From positions 3,343,553 to 3,407,552 of the forward strand of contig CP058708.1 of NCBI GenBank assembly GCA_013414765.1: a DNA stretch of 64,000 bases, in the 5' to 3' direction. Each line of letters opens with the position of its first letter. Position 1 is the stretch's first letter. The position numbers and the translations under genes were made by a program. This document shows positions 1 to 9,362 of the stretch, piece by piece. This stretch comes from Candidatus Accumulibacter cognatus (GTDB lineage Bacteria > Pseudomonadota > Gammaproteobacteria > Burkholderiales > Rhodocyclaceae). The notes beneath the pieces were generated by a model that was given only the letters and a program-made list of their open reading frames with translations, did no database searches and was not told where the DNA came from.

Positions 1-1
1 G

Positions 2-796
2 CCTTTCGCCTTTGGTGCCAACCTCAAGGAGGTTGCCGAGGCGATTGCCGCCGGTGATTTCGATCTCCTTGAAAGATACGTCGGCGAATTCCAGAACGCG
101 TCGATGTGCCTGAAGTACGCCAAGGTGCCGGTGATCGCGGCGGTGCAGGGAATGGCACTTGGTGGCGGCTGTGAGTTCATCATGCATGCGACCAAACGGG
201 TGATCGCACTCGAGAGTTACATCGGTCTGGTCGAAGCCGGTGTCGGATTGATCCCTGCCGGGGGGGGCTGCAAGGAGTTCGCCATCCGCGCTGCGCAACA
301 GGCCGCCAGGACCGCTGGCAACGACCCCTTTGAATTCATCCAGCCGGTATTCATGACTATTGCCATGGCCACCGTGTCGAAGAGTGGCGCACAGGCCAGG
401 GAACTCGGTTTTGCCGTCGACACGGACAGGATTGTTTTCAATGCCCACGAACTGCTGTACGTGGCGCTGCGTGAAGCACGCGCTCTTGCCGAGGCGGGCT
501 ACTACCCGCGCCTGTCACCGCGTGCGATCAAGGTTGCCGGGCGCACCGGCATTGCCAACTGTGTCATGTTGCTTGCCAACATGAAGGAGGGCGGCATGAT
601 TTCAGCACACGACTACGCGGTGGCCAAAGCTGCGGCGACAGCACTGTGTGGTGGCGACATCGAGACCGGGTCCCTGGTTGATGAGCAGTGGCTACTGACC
701 GTCGAGCGCAAACTGTTCGTCGAACTACTGAAAAACCCGAAAACTCAGCAGCGTATCCAGCACCTGCTGGAAACCGGCAAGCCGCTGCGTAACTGA
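2..796 (+). CDS. 3-hydroxyacyl-CoA dehydrogenase/enoyl-CoA hydratase, C-terminal part (5' end outside window)
   Basis: The reading frame is open from base 2, so only the last ~264 residues are present. The visible part is the crotonase (enoyl-CoA hydratase) half: the oxyanion-hole stretch MALGGGCEF, followed by GLVEAGVGLIPAGGGCKEF. This places the dehydrogenase domain N-terminal and the hydratase C-terminal, as in FadN/YusL-type enzymes rather than E. coli FadB. It would catalyse hydration and NAD-dependent oxidation of acyl-CoA intermediates in beta-oxidation. The gene ends 20 bases before the thiolase, which has its own AAGGAG site, so the two form one operon. Family confident; substrate chain length unknown. 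Confidence 0.9.
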   Translation, partial: PFAFGANLKEVAEAIAAGDFDLLERYVGEFQNASMCLKYAKVPVIAAVQGMALGGGCEFIMHATKRVIALESYIGLVEAGVGLIPAGGGCKEFAIRAAQQAARTAGNDPFEFIQPVFMTIAMATVSKSGAQARELGFAVDTDRIVFNAHELLYVALREARALAEAGYYPRLSPRAIKVAGRTGIANCVMLLANMKEGGMISAHDYAVAKAAATALCGGDIETGSLVDEQWLLTVERKLFVELLKNPKTQQRIQHLLETGKPLRN

Positions 797-816
797 GCGA
801 GCAAGGAGAACAGATC

Positions 817-2019
817 ATGAGCAAACAGATTCAGGACGCCTACATCGTCGCCGCCACCCGTCTGCCGGTGGGCAGACGCAAGGGCCTGTTGGGCCACGTT
901 CGTCCCGACGACATGCTGGCGCACGCCATCCGGTCGGTCATGGCGCAGGCGCCGGGGCTTGACCCGGCGCTGGTCGAGGATGTCATCGTCGGCTGCGCCA
1001 TGCCCGAGGCCGAGCAAGGCATGAATGTCGCGCGCATCGGCCTGCTGCTGGCGGGCCTGCCGAACACCGTTCCCGGGGTCACCGTCAACCGCTTCTGCGC
1101 TTCCGGCCTGCAGACGGTGGCGATGGCGGCTGATCGCATTCGCCTCGGTGAAGCCGATGTGATGATCGCCGGGGGAACCGAAACGATGTCACTGATGAAC
1201 CAGATCATGGGCAACAAGGTGGCCATCAATCCGGCAATTTTCGAGGCCGAAGAAAATTACGCGATTGGGTTCGGGATGGGAATCACCGCCGAGAAGGTGG
1301 CCGCGCAGTGGAAAATCTCGCGCGACGATCAGGACGCCTTCGCCGTCGCCTCAAATCAGAAAGCCTGTGCGGCGATCGCCGCGGGTCACTTCAAGACCGA
1401 GATATCGCCTTATCTGGTCAGCGCACGCGTGCCGAACCTGCAAAGCGGCGAAGTGATGGTCAAGGAGTTTCTGGCTGAGAACGACGAGGGCCCACGTTCG
1501 GACAGCAGCATCGAAAGCCTCGCCCGCTTGCGGCCGGCGTTTGCCGCACGCGGTTCGGTGACCGCCGGCAACAGCTCGCAGATGTCCGACGGTGCGGGGG
1601 CAGTATTGGTTGTTTCGGAAAGAATTCTCAGGCAGTTCGATCTCAAGCCGCTAGCGCGCTTTGCCGCCTACGCGGTGGCGGGGGTGCCACCCGAGGTCAT
1701 GGGTATTGGCCCGGTCGAGGCGATTCCTCGGGTGCTCAGGCAGGCCGGAATCAGCCAGGACGATGTGGACTGGTTTGAGCTGAACGAAGCCTTTGCCGCG
1801 CAGGCGCTGGCCGTGATACGCACGCTCCACCTCGATCCGGGCAAGGTCAATCCGCTCGGTGGCGCGATCGCTCTCGGCCATCCCCTCGGCGCCACCGGGA
1901 CCATTCGGACGGCAACGCTGCTGCACGGAATGCAGCGCACCGGGCAGCGCTACGGCATGGTCTCCATGTGCATCGGCACCGGCATGGGTGCCGCCGGGCT
2001 GTTTGAAGCGATCCGCTAG
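817..2019 (+). CDS. acetyl-CoA C-acyltransferase (thiolase), FadA/FadI type
   Basis: A 400-residue thiolase, normal length for the family. The nucleophilic Cys94 lies in NRFCASGLQT, the catalytic His near residue 355 in GHPLGATG, and the second Cys near 385 in CIGTGMG. It cleaves 3-ketoacyl-CoA with CoA to release acetyl-CoA, the last step of beta-oxidation, and works with the upstream dehydrogenase/hydratase. The start is set by AAGGAG 10 bases upstream of the ATG. A strong hairpin just after the stop ends the operon. Biosynthetic acetoacetyl-CoA thiolase is possible, but the hydratase neighbour favours degradation. Confidence 0.93.
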   Translation: MSKQIQDAYIVAATRLPVGRRKGLLGHVRPDDMLAHAIRSVMAQAPGLDPALVEDVIVGCAMPEAEQGMNVARIGLLLAGLPNTVPGVTVNRFCASGLQTVAMAADRIRLGEADVMIAGGTETMSLMNQIMGNKVAINPAIFEAEENYAIGFGMGITAEKVAAQWKISRDDQDAFAVASNQKACAAIAAGHFKTEISPYLVSARVPNLQSGEVMVKEFLAENDEGPRSDSSIESLARLRPAFAARGSVTAGNSSQMSDGAGAVLVVSERILRQFDLKPLARFAAYAVAGVPPEVMGIGPVEAIPRVLRQAGISQDDVDWFELNEAFAAQALAVIRTLHLDPGKVNPLGGAIALGHPLGATGTIRTATLLHGMQRTGQRYGMVSMCIGTGMGAAGLFEAIR

Positions 2020-2031
2020 AATTCCTCCGGC

Positions 2032-2076
2032 GGCACGAAGGCCTCGCCTGCATTTTTCGGGCGAGGCCTTCGTGCC
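2032..2076 (+). terminator. 17-bp perfect hairpin after the beta-oxidation operon
   Basis: The left arm 2032-2048 (ggcacgaaggcctcgcc) pairs perfectly with 2060-2076 around an 11-base loop containing five T. No clear T tract follows, so it may act as a bidirectional stem or mRNA-stabilising end rather than a classical intrinsic terminator. It starts 12 bases after the thiolase stop. Confidence 0.75.
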
Positions 2077-2176
2077 TTGGCGGTGAGCGAGGGCCGGGAC
2101 AGCGCTGAAAGATGATTCTTGAGACGGACCAAGTGTCTGGCATAATGTCTGCCGGAAAGGGTCACGAAGGCGTGCA

Positions 2177-2815
2177 ATGGATTTCGATCTACTGGGCAGT
2201 CTGGGGTGGCGCGAAGGCTTGATCGCGGTCATCGTGCTGCTGGTCACTTACATCATCGTCCTCTATCTGCGCATGCGGCGCTTGCAGCGCGGCGGCGTCA
2301 CGTCGCCGCCGCTGGCGGCGCAGGCAGCGCAGGCGGCGGCTTACGCGGCAGTCCAAGAATCGGCGTCGGAGCAGGGGGCAGCCGCGACAGCGGTCGATCC
2401 GGTCGTGGCAGTCGCTGCGGCAGTCTCTGCGCCTCCGCCCAGCGGCAGCGCGTCCGTCGCCGCACCCGACGCGCCGGCAGGTGCCGAGCCGGCGTCGCCG
2501 GAATTCGCCTGGAACGAGCCGCCAGCAGGGATGCCCGGGCAAGCGTGGATCGATTCCTTGCAACGCGAAGTCTATCAGTTGCGCTGCGAAGTGGACGAGT
2601 TGCGCACTGAAGTGTTGGCCGCGCGCGAGGACTTTCGGCAACAAAGCAGGCAATCGACCGGATCGCCGCCGGCCGCCGCGCCGCTTTACAACGATGCGAT
2701 GCAGATGGCGATCCAGGGGCATGACGCGACCACCATTGCCCATCATTGCGGGATTGCCCGTGCCGAGGCGGATCTGGTGGTGGCGCTGGCGCGCAACCGC
2801 TACGAGGGTGTTTAG
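2177..2815 (+). CDS. DUF2802 domain membrane-anchored protein
   Basis: A 212-residue protein with one N-terminal membrane segment (about residues 13-33, then basic RMRRLQR), a long Ala/Pro-rich linker, a short coiled stretch around WIDSLQREVYQLRCEVDEL, and a C-terminal helix-turn-helix-like DUF2802 region (AIQGHDATTIAHHCGIARAE). DUF2802 proteins in beta- and gammaproteobacteria are of unknown function and often lie near flagellar or chemotaxis genes. Here the gene touches a SPOR-domain gene, which suggests a shared envelope-associated role. Start ATG 2177; the spacing from the thiolase hairpin suggests its own promoter. Confidence 0.75.
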   Translation: MDFDLLGSLGWREGLIAVIVLLVTYIIVLYLRMRRLQRGGVTSPPLAAQAAQAAAYAAVQESASEQGAAATAVDPVVAVAAAVSAPPPSGSASVAAPDAPAGAEPASPEFAWNEPPAGMPGQAWIDSLQREVYQLRCEVDELRTEVLAAREDFRQQSRQSTGSPPAAAPLYNDAMQMAIQGHDATTIAHHCGIARAEADLVVALARNRYEGV

Positions 2816-2831
2816 CCGCGGAGTCCGGGAA

Positions 2832-3506
2832 GTGGCGAAGCGACCGGCAGACCATTTGTCGCCCGCATCTTCCACCCTGGCTGCGCCTGCCGCTGTCCCG
2901 CCTGGGTGGTTAGGGGGGCAAGCCGATCTGAAGCGCCAACTGTGGCGGCAAATGGCTGTTGCCGCGTTCTTGATCGTAGCCGCACTGGTGACGCTGATCG
3001 TGCTGGACTACCTGAGCTCGCAGGAGGAAGAAATGGCTGCGGGTCCGCAGTTCACGCAGCCGGTACCGGTCAGAAAACCGTCACCTTCGGTCGAAACCAC
3101 GCCATCGCCGTCCGAGTTGCCGCCGCTCGAGCCTCGCGCGGCGGGGCCGCAGGCAGGGGGTGCCGCGCTTGAGAAATGGCTGCCGGTGGAACCGTCGCCG
3201 CCTGCGAGTCCTCCGGGCGACGCCGCAGCAGCTGCAACAGCAAGCGCGCCGCCGGTCGAGCCGCTCGCTACGCCGATGCCACGCCTGCTGGCGGGGCTTG
3301 TCGTGCAGTCCGGGATCGTGCCGGATGTGCGTCAAGCCGAAGCGATACAGGCAAAGTTTGCCGCAGAAGGCATCCCTGCGAGCATCGAGGTGCGTCTGCA
3401 GCTTGGCCCTTTTAGGACGCGCGCAGAGGCCGAGGTGGCGCGCCAGAAGATCAAGGGAGTCGGGATCGACGGACTGATCACGGTCGGCAAGGTCAGCAAG
3501 CCTTGA
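2832..3506 (+). CDS. SPOR domain-containing membrane protein
   Basis: The GTG at 2832 is preferred because GGAG lies 8 bases upstream; an earlier in-frame GTG at 2808 overlaps the preceding stop. The product (about 224 residues) has a cytoplasmic N-terminus, one membrane helix (MAVAAFLIVAALVTLIVLDY), a Pro/Ser/Ala-rich periplasmic linker and a C-terminal SPOR domain (VVQSGIVPD ... LQLGPFRTRAEAEVARQKI). SPOR domains bind denuded septal peptidoglycan, so a division-site or cell-wall role is likely. The 3' end overlaps the convergent TPR gene by 14 bases. Confidence 0.8.
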   Translation: MAKRPADHLSPASSTLAAPAAVPPGWLGGQADLKRQLWRQMAVAAFLIVAALVTLIVLDYLSSQEEEMAAGPQFTQPVPVRKPSPSVETTPSPSELPPLEPRAAGPQAGGAALEKWLPVEPSPPASPPGDAAAAATASAPPVEPLATPMPRLLAGLVVQSGIVPDVRQAEAIQAKFAAEGIPASIEVRLQLGPFRTRAEAEVARQKIKGVGIDGLITVGKVSKP

Positions 3507-3849
3507 TCGAGCCGTTCTCCGACGAGGGCAGTTGGCGACGCAGGCGCCGGGCAAAAACGGTCATCTCCCTGGCCGCCTGAATGTCCCCCCGGCTTTCGGC
3601 AATGACGATCCCTCGTTCATAGGCAGCGAGGGCTTCGGCCTGGCGACCGCCCTCGCTCAGCGCCTTCCCGAGCAGCTTCCACGCTGCCGAATACTGGGGG
3701 TTGCTCTCGACCGCCGCGCGCAGGTGGATTACCGCTTGTTCAAAGAGGCCGGTCTTGAGATACTCATTGCCCAGTGAATAACGCAGTACGGCGCCGTCAC
3801 GCGGGCCGCCGAGCAGTTTTTCGAGATTGGCGATCAGCGTCGTCGTCAT
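3493..3849 (-). CDS. tetratricopeptide-repeat protein
   Basis: About 118 residues. The start MTTTLIANL is chosen because AAGGGG lies 6 bases before it; an upstream in-frame start would add seven residues lacking a ribosome site. Two to three TPR-like helix pairs are visible (LRYSLGNEYLKTGLFEQAVI, AAWKLLGKALSEGGRQAEAL), so it is probably a small cytoplasmic protein-interaction module. No enzymatic motif is seen. It is transcribed divergently from ridA, with 45 bases between the starts. Confidence 0.75.
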   Translation of the reverse strand: MTTTLIANLEKLLGGPRDGAVLRYSLGNEYLKTGLFEQAVIHLRAAVESNPQYSAAWKLLGKALSEGGRQAEALAAYERGIVIAESRGDIQAAREMTVFARRLRRQLPSSENGSIKAC

Positions 3850-3894
3850 TGATATCCCCTTTTCAAGCAACCATTGTAGATAGAGGACAGCACC

Positions 3895-4278
3895 ATGGCC
3901 AGAACGATCATTTCAACCCCACATGCGCCTACGGCGATAGGAACCTACTCGCAGGCGGTCAAGGTCGGCAGTACCGTCTATCTCTCTGGCCAGATCGGAC
4001 TTGACCCGGCCAGCATGCAGATGGTCGACGGGATCGACGCGCAGATCGTGCGTGTTTTCGACAACCTCAAGGCCGTGGCGGAAGCTGCTGGCGGCTCGCT
4101 GGCCGATGTCGTCAAGCTCAACGTTTTTCTCACCGACCTGGCGCACTTCACGACCGTCAACTCGGTGATGGGTGGTTATTTCTCGGAGCCGTTCCCGGCT
4201 CGTGCCGCGGTCGGCGTGGCCGCCCTGCCGCGCGGCGCGCTGGTTGAAGCAGACGCGGTGATGGTGATCGACGACTGA
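3895..4278 (+). CDS. ridA: RidA family enamine/imine deaminase
   Basis: 127 residues, the typical Rid length. Family marks are SGQIGLDP near residue 30, the region [20 protein letters not shown] with the substrate-binding Arg, and the C-terminal Glu. RidA hydrolyses reactive 2-aminoacrylate and related imines released by PLP enzymes. GAGGA precedes the ATG. The stop overlaps the recG start by one base (TGATG), so the two are translationally coupled, an arrangement with no obvious functional logic. Confidence 0.92.
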   Translation: MARTIISTPHAPTAIGTYSQAVKVGSTVYLSGQIGLDPASMQMVDGIDAQIVRVFDNLKAVAEAAGGSLADVVKLNVFLTDLAHFTTVNSVMGGYFSEPFPARAAVGVAALPRGALVEADAVMVIDD

Positions 4279-6329
4279 TGCCGACTGCGGACGCCATCGA
4301 TGCGCCGCCAGTCATCCGGAGCCGGCTGCAAAAGCTGGGTCTGCATCGGCGGGACGATCTTGTCCTGCATCTTCCCCTGCGCTACGAGGACGAAACGCGC
4401 GTCACCACCATCGCCGATGCCCCCTGCGGGATGCCGGTGCAGGTCGAGGCCCGGATCATCGATCTCTCGGTCAGACCGGCGCCGCGTCGCCAATTGCTGG
4501 TCCGGGTTTGTGATGCGCATGCTGATGACGGTGTCCTCGATCTGCGTTTCCTGAGCTTCTACGGCAGCCAGCAGCGGGCGCTGGAAAACGCGCGCGAATG
4601 TGGGTACAAGCTGCGCCTTTTCGGCGAAATTCGCGCCGGTTTCCTGGGTCCCGAGATGGTGCATCCACGTTACCGCATTCTCGCCGATGACGAGAAGCTG
4701 CCCGACTCCCTGACCCCCGTCTACCCGACCACTGCCGGGTTGTCGCAGGCCAGTCTGCGCCGACTCATCACGCGCGCGCTGCACAACGCCGATCTTGCCG
4801 AATTGCTCGACCTCGACTGGTGCAACCGTCATTCACTGTTGCCCTTTGGCACCGCCGTGACCCTGTTGCACGCGCCGCCGCCCGAGGCCTCGGACGTGGC
4901 TCTGCAGACCCGCAGTCACCCCGCCTGGCGGCGAATAAAATTTGATGAACTGCTGGCACAGCAGCTTTCGCTGCGCCGTGCCTACCTGGCACGACGGCGC
5001 AAGGGTGCGCCGGTGCTGGCCAGCGCCGGCCGTCTGGGCCGCCGTTTCGAGGCCTCGCTACCCTTTGCTCTGACCGGGGCGCAGCGGCGTGTCGTGGCCG
5101 AGATTGCCGGTGACCTGGCCGCGCCTTACCCGATGCAGCGTCTGCTGCAGGGGGATGTCGGCTGTGGCAAGACCATCGTTGCGGCGCTGGCGGCTTGTCA
5201 GGCCATCGAGGCGGGTTATCAGGCAGCGTTCATGGCACCAACCGAAATCCTTGCCGAGCAACATTTCCTGAAGCTGCAGGCCTGGCTCGAACCCCTGGGT
5301 GTCGAAGTGGTCTGGCTGACGGGCAGTCTCAGGAAGAGTGTCAAGCAAGCCAAGCAGTTACAAGCCGCGACGACTGCGCAACTGATCGTCGGAACGCATG
5401 CGCTGATTCAGGAGAGCATCGATTTTGCCCGTCTAGGTCTCGTCATCGTAGACGAGCAGCATCGTTTCGGCGTCGTCCAGCGGCTCGAGTTGCGGCGCAA
5501 GGGCGGCAATCCACACCAGTTGATGATGTCCGCGACGCCGATTCCGCGCACGCTGGCGATGAGCTACTACGCCGATCTCGACGTTTCGGTGATTGATGAA
5601 ATGCCACCGGGACGATTGCCGATCAGGACGCGGCTGTTTTCCGACAGCCGTCGGGAGCAGGTCATTGCCGCGGTGCGTGCGGTGGTTGCCGGCGGACGCC
5701 AGGCTTACTGGGTCTGTCCGCTGGTCGAAGAATCGGCGAAGCTGGAATTGCAGGCAGCGCTGGAAACCTGTGCAGCGCTCAGCGCCGAACTTCCCGATCT
5801 GCGCATCGGTCTCGTGCATGGCCGTTTGCGCGGTGATGAAAAGGCGGCGGTGATGGCTGCCTTCGTTGCCGGTGGAATCGACGTCCTGGTGGCGACCACC
5901 GTCATCGAAGTCGGTGTCGATGTCGCCAACGCCACATTGATGGTCATCGAACACGCCGAACGCTTCGGACTTTCGCAACTGCACCAGTTGCGCGGCCGCG
6001 TCGGTCGCGGCCGCGACGATTCGGTCTGTGTGCTGCTCTATCAGCAGCCTCTGTCGCCGACCGCACGGGCTCGCCTGAAGATCATTTTCGAAAACACCGA
6101 TGGCTTCGAGATTGCTCGTCAGGACCTGCATCTACGCGGTCCCGGGGAGTTCGTCGGTAGCCGCCAGTCGGGTGTGCCGATGCTGCGCTATGCCGACCTC
6201 GAAGGGGATGCCGATCTCGTCGAACTGGCCCAAGCCCTGGCCGTGCACCTGTTGCACACTGATCCCATGTGCGCCAGGCGGCATTTGCGGCGCTGGCTAG
6301 GGAATCGGGAAGAGTTGTTGAAGGCCTGA
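4278..6329 (+). CDS. recG: ATP-dependent DNA helicase RecG
   Basis: 683 residues, normal RecG length. It has an N-terminal wedge/OB region, Walker A QGDVGCGKT at about 291-299, DEQH box at about 391-394 (VDEQHRFGV), motif III SATPIPRTLAM near 417, the helicase C-terminal domain (VATTVIEVGVDV, QLHQLRGRVGRG) and the conserved end DLHLRGPGEFVGSRQSG. RecG remodels stalled replication forks and branch-migrates Holliday junctions. Start overlaps the ridA stop. Ordinary chromosomal gene. Confidence 0.96.
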   Translation: MPTADAIDAPPVIRSRLQKLGLHRRDDLVLHLPLRYEDETRVTTIADAPCGMPVQVEARIIDLSVRPAPRRQLLVRVCDAHADDGVLDLRFLSFYGSQQRALENARECGYKLRLFGEIRAGFLGPEMVHPRYRILADDEKLPDSLTPVYPTTAGLSQASLRRLITRALHNADLAELLDLDWCNRHSLLPFGTAVTLLHAPPPEASDVALQTRSHPAWRRIKFDELLAQQLSLRRAYLARRRKGAPVLASAGRLGRRFEASLPFALTGAQRRVVAEIAGDLAAPYPMQRLLQGDVGCGKTIVAALAACQAIEAGYQAAFMAPTEILAEQHFLKLQAWLEPLGVEVVWLTGSLRKSVKQAKQLQAATTAQLIVGTHALIQESIDFARLGLVIVDEQHRFGVVQRLELRRKGGNPHQLMMSATPIPRTLAMSYYADLDVSVIDEMPPGRLPIRTRLFSDSRREQVIAAVRAVVAGGRQAYWVCPLVEESAKLELQAALETCAALSAELPDLRIGLVHGRLRGDEKAAVMAAFVAGGIDVLVATTVIEVGVDVANATLMVIEHAERFGLSQLHQLRGRVGRGRDDSVCVLLYQQPLSPTARARLKIIFENTDGFEIARQDLHLRGPGEFVGSRQSGVPMLRYADLEGDADLVELAQALAVHLLHTDPMCARRHLRRWLGNREELLKA

Positions 6330-6665
6330 CTCGGGCCCATACACTCGCGCGCCGAGGAAGATTGTCCGGTTTGTCGAGAAAACAGGCCAGCGATCGAGGT
6401 CGTGGTCCGGATGGCCACTGGACCCCGTCGGATCGGCATGGGCGATAACCGTAACCGGTTCTTGCCGGGGGAAAACCTTCATGCATTTCAAGCATCAACG
6501 GGATGGCAAACTCCATTTTCATGTGAATCAGAGGAATCGTGAACATTTCCCTTCCTCCCCGGATGACCATCTGATTTCGACGATAACGAGGCAGGAGCGT
6601 TTGCCGACGATATGCCCGCTGTCGCCGTCCGGGCGGTGTGACCTGGGTCATGGCTTGGGTCCTCC
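6330..6665. other. intergenic stretch without a supported gene
   Basis: Between recG and the chemoreceptor remnant. A minus-strand frame beginning at an ATG at 6546, with a GGAGGAAGGG-like site, runs antisense into recG and encodes a short hydrophobic start but nothing I recognise. Plus-strand frames look random. Possibly decayed sequence from the chemoreceptor locus. Confidence 0.4.
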
Positions 6666-7465
6666 TCAGAAACTTTCGAAGTCGTGGTTGGCCGGTGCCC
6701 CGGCGGCCGCGACTCTGCTGCGTGCGGGTACCGCCCGCTGGGTACCCGAGGCAGCCTGGCGCGCAGTTATGCTGCGGCGATCCCGCTCTGCGAGCCGGAA
6801 GAAGGTCATCAGCTCCTGCAGTTGCGCGGCCTGGCTGCCGAGTTCATCGGCGGTGGCAGCGAGTTCCTCGGAGGCCGAGGCGTTCTGCTGAGTCGTCTGG
6901 TTGAGCTGCCCCATCGCGCCGTTGATCTGGCCGACGCCGGAACGCTGCTCCCGCGAGGCGGCGGCGATCTCCTGCACGAGGCCAGAGGTCTTCTGGATCG
7001 ACGGCACCATCTCGCCGAGCAGTGACCCGGCCTGTTCGGCGAGTTTGACCGACTCCTTGGCGACCTGGCCGATTTCCTGAGCGGCGACCTGCGAGCGCTC
7101 GGCGAGTTTTATTACCTTGGCGGCGACGGCGGCGAAACCCTTGCCGTGCTCGCCAGCGCGCGCCGCTTCGACGGCGTTCAGGGTCAGCAGGTTGGTCTGG
7201 TAGGCGATGTCGTCGACGAGGTCGATCTTGTCGGCGATGGTCATCATTGCTCCAACTGTCCGGGCGACGGCTTCTCCGCCCTCGACAGCCTGGCGGGAGG
7301 CGGTTGCGGCCATGCTGTCGGTGACCTTGGCGTTCTCGGTGTTCTGGACGATCGACGCGCTCATCTGTTCCATGCTGGCCGTCGTTTCCTCGACCGAAGC
7401 CGCCTGTTCGCTGGACGATCGCGAGAGCGACTGGGCGGTCGCCGAGACCTGGCCCAAGGCATTGC
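6666..7465 (-). pseudogene. methyl-accepting chemotaxis protein, C-terminal signalling domain remnant
   Basis: The conserved cytoplasmic MCP domain is clear: SSSEQAASVEETTASMEQMS, then the CheA/CheW-binding hairpin tip DDIAYQTNLLTLNAVEAARA and GEHGKGFAAVAAKVIKLAER. The N-terminal sensor, membrane segments and HAMP domain are absent: upstream of about 7465 the frame continues into unrelated residues with no transmembrane segment. The hairpin tip lacks one residue relative to the family consensus (LALNAAIEAARAG), a position where length is normally invariant. I read it as a 5'-truncated decaying receptor gene. A soluble receptor is possible but less likely. Confidence 0.75.
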
Positions 7466-7694
7466 CGCGAATGACGCGGTGACAGGATTGACCCACCGGA
7501 ACAATCGGATTCACCAATGGGAAGCTTTCTCCTGTACTCGATGGGGAGCGCCGCAGGGTGTGAACCGATGCACTTCCCTGGGCAAACGACCTGCAGTGCG
7601 GCAGAAATCGGAAAAATACTGAAGGGGTGTTGTCAATCCGGGCTTCCAGGAGGTTTATGGTAGATACTGTCGGAAAAAGACAGATAATCTTCAT

Positions 7695-8167
7695 TACGGT
7701 GCTCGACAGAACAAACTTGAGCCCAATTATGGATATTTATTGATTTTCCGCTGTACTGCCCCAGCCAATCCATCTTGGTTGTCGAAAGGAGCACTTGCTG
7801 CACCTGCCGTGTACGACCCACAGAATCCTGCAGGGACAATCGTGGTTGAAATTTCCTGGAACGAGAAGGCAACATGGGCGTGTGTAACCATCCCCAGGCA
7901 AAGCCGAAGGATTTCCCATTGTTGGTTATTAAAAAGTGATTGCCTGCTGGAAGTCGTTGCCGTGCCGGTTGGCGAACGGCACCGATCCGTGACCGCCAAT
8001 CCTGCTAAATCGCTGGCGCAATCTTCCCATTGGCGGTCATGACTTGAGTGGCATGGTCTGGAGTCCTTTCCGGCCCAGTGGGACCTCGATGTCTCCATTA
8101 CCGGTTCACCGTCCCGGCGGTGGCGACGGGCGTGCATGCTGGTGCGCAGTCACGCCCGGACTGGTGG
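7695..8167. other. 473-bp region without a recognisable gene
   Basis: Several mid-sized frames exist on both strands, but none has a ribosome site, domain motif or consistent codon bias. It lies upstream of the chemoreceptor remnant and downstream of the secreted ParB-like gene and is probably decayed sequence. Confidence 0.4.
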
Positions 8168-9136
8168 CTACTTGCAGTGTTTGGGTTGCGCAATGCCAGT
8201 CTGTACAGCAGGATTGTAGCCGGCGCCGGTGCCTACCGCCTGTTGCGCCGCGGGCGCGGCCGCCGCGTTCATCGCCGCAGGCAGCGCCTTGCTGAGCTTC
8301 TCATACTGATTGTCGAGGCACGGCGTGTTCAGGGGGGTTTGTTGCGAGCAAGACGCCTCTCCCGCCAGAGCCTCCTTGACTTCCTGGACGCTGCCCAGGT
8401 AGGCGCCCCACTTGAACTCGAGGAAATAGGCGTCGGCGCAGGTCACGTTCGGAAACTTGTCCGCGCAGCTCAGTTCGTCGTCATCCTTGGCGGCTCCCGG
8501 AGGATCGCATTTGACGTAGCCACAGCTTCCACGCACCCAGGCCGAAAGGGTCCGCAGCGGGTCGTCCTGCAAGGCACCGATGCTCTTGGGAAGCTGGCTG
8601 GGCGTGATGTCATTGCCGGCCGGATCCTTCAGCCAGGTATCGTGCTGTTTGATCATCTCCTGCCAGAAGGCGTCTTCTTTCATGTTCGACCAGTCGGCGA
8701 TCAGGAACGCATAGACCTTCTTGTCCTTGTCCTTGATGTCGGCATTCCAGACGGCGGTGGAGAGATGGTGGTGGTCGGTCAGGTAGAAGACGCCACCCGG
8801 CCCTCGCACCATGGGAACCCAGCGGTTGTCGGCAAGCAGATAGTCGTCGAGTTTTCCTGCCTTGGCCTTGCTCGATATCTTTTCCGCCTTGCATTCCACC
8901 GCGTCCATTCCCACTGCCGATTGTGTCGGATGGAGTGCCTTGACGTCGATGATGCACCCTCTTTTCTTCTTTTCCTTGAGCGTGATGATTCCCTCGTCAT
9001 TAGGCCGGGCAACCTTGGTATTCTTGCCGCATTGCGGGATGGCCGCATCCCCCTGGTCCTTGCCTTTCTTGGCCTCGGCGGTTCCGGCCAGGCCAAGCAC
9101 CAGCAATCCTGAAAGCATGATCGTGACTGTGCGCAT
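8168..9136 (-). CDS. secreted ParB-like (ParBc_2/DUF-type) nuclease-fold protein
   Basis: 322 residues with a clean Sec signal peptide (MRTVTIMLSGLLVLGLAGTAEA, cleavage near 22). The middle contains VGMDAVECKAEKI and GPGGVFYLTDHHHLSTAV, which match the putative ParB-like nuclease family (ParBc_2) found in exported proteins. The tail has several Cys (CGYVKCD, CADKF, VTCAD), suggesting disulfides and a periplasmic or extracellular location. Activity is unknown; the family link is to the ParB/sulfiredoxin fold. An AGGAGGAAAGAG-like site precedes the ATG. Confidence 0.75.
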   Translation of the reverse strand: MRTVTIMLSGLLVLGLAGTAEAKKGKDQGDAAIPQCGKNTKVARPNDEGIITLKEKKKRGCIIDVKALHPTQSAVGMDAVECKAEKISSKAKAGKLDDYLLADNRWVPMVRGPGGVFYLTDHHHLSTAVWNADIKDKDKKVYAFLIADWSNMKEDAFWQEMIKQHDTWLKDPAGNDITPSQLPKSIGALQDDPLRTLSAWVRGSCGYVKCDPPGAAKDDDELSCADKFPNVTCADAYFLEFKWGAYLGSVQEVKEALAGEASCSQQTPLNTPCLDNQYEKLSKALPAAMNAAAAPAAQQAVGTGAGYNPAVQTGIAQPKHCK

Positions 9137-9362
9137 CTCTTTCCTCCTCTGTTAAACCAATGGGAAACGAATCACCGTAGGCATTGCCGCCGCCCGCGCG
9201 CAGTATCGGCGGCGTGGCCGGCGAAGTCAATTTGATCCTGACCGGCGTCAAGGATCATCGACGGGATCGAAGCGGTGAATCGCGGGCCTGCATATCGCTT
9301 TCCACACCCGTTTCGGCGTATCGTTCAAGCCTTGCTTGCCCCCTTTGACCCTGGAGCCCGAC

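Noticed and set aside
6082-6651. 189-codon minus-strand frame beside recG
   Set aside because: Mostly antisense to recG; only its first ~60 codons are intergenic and match nothing.
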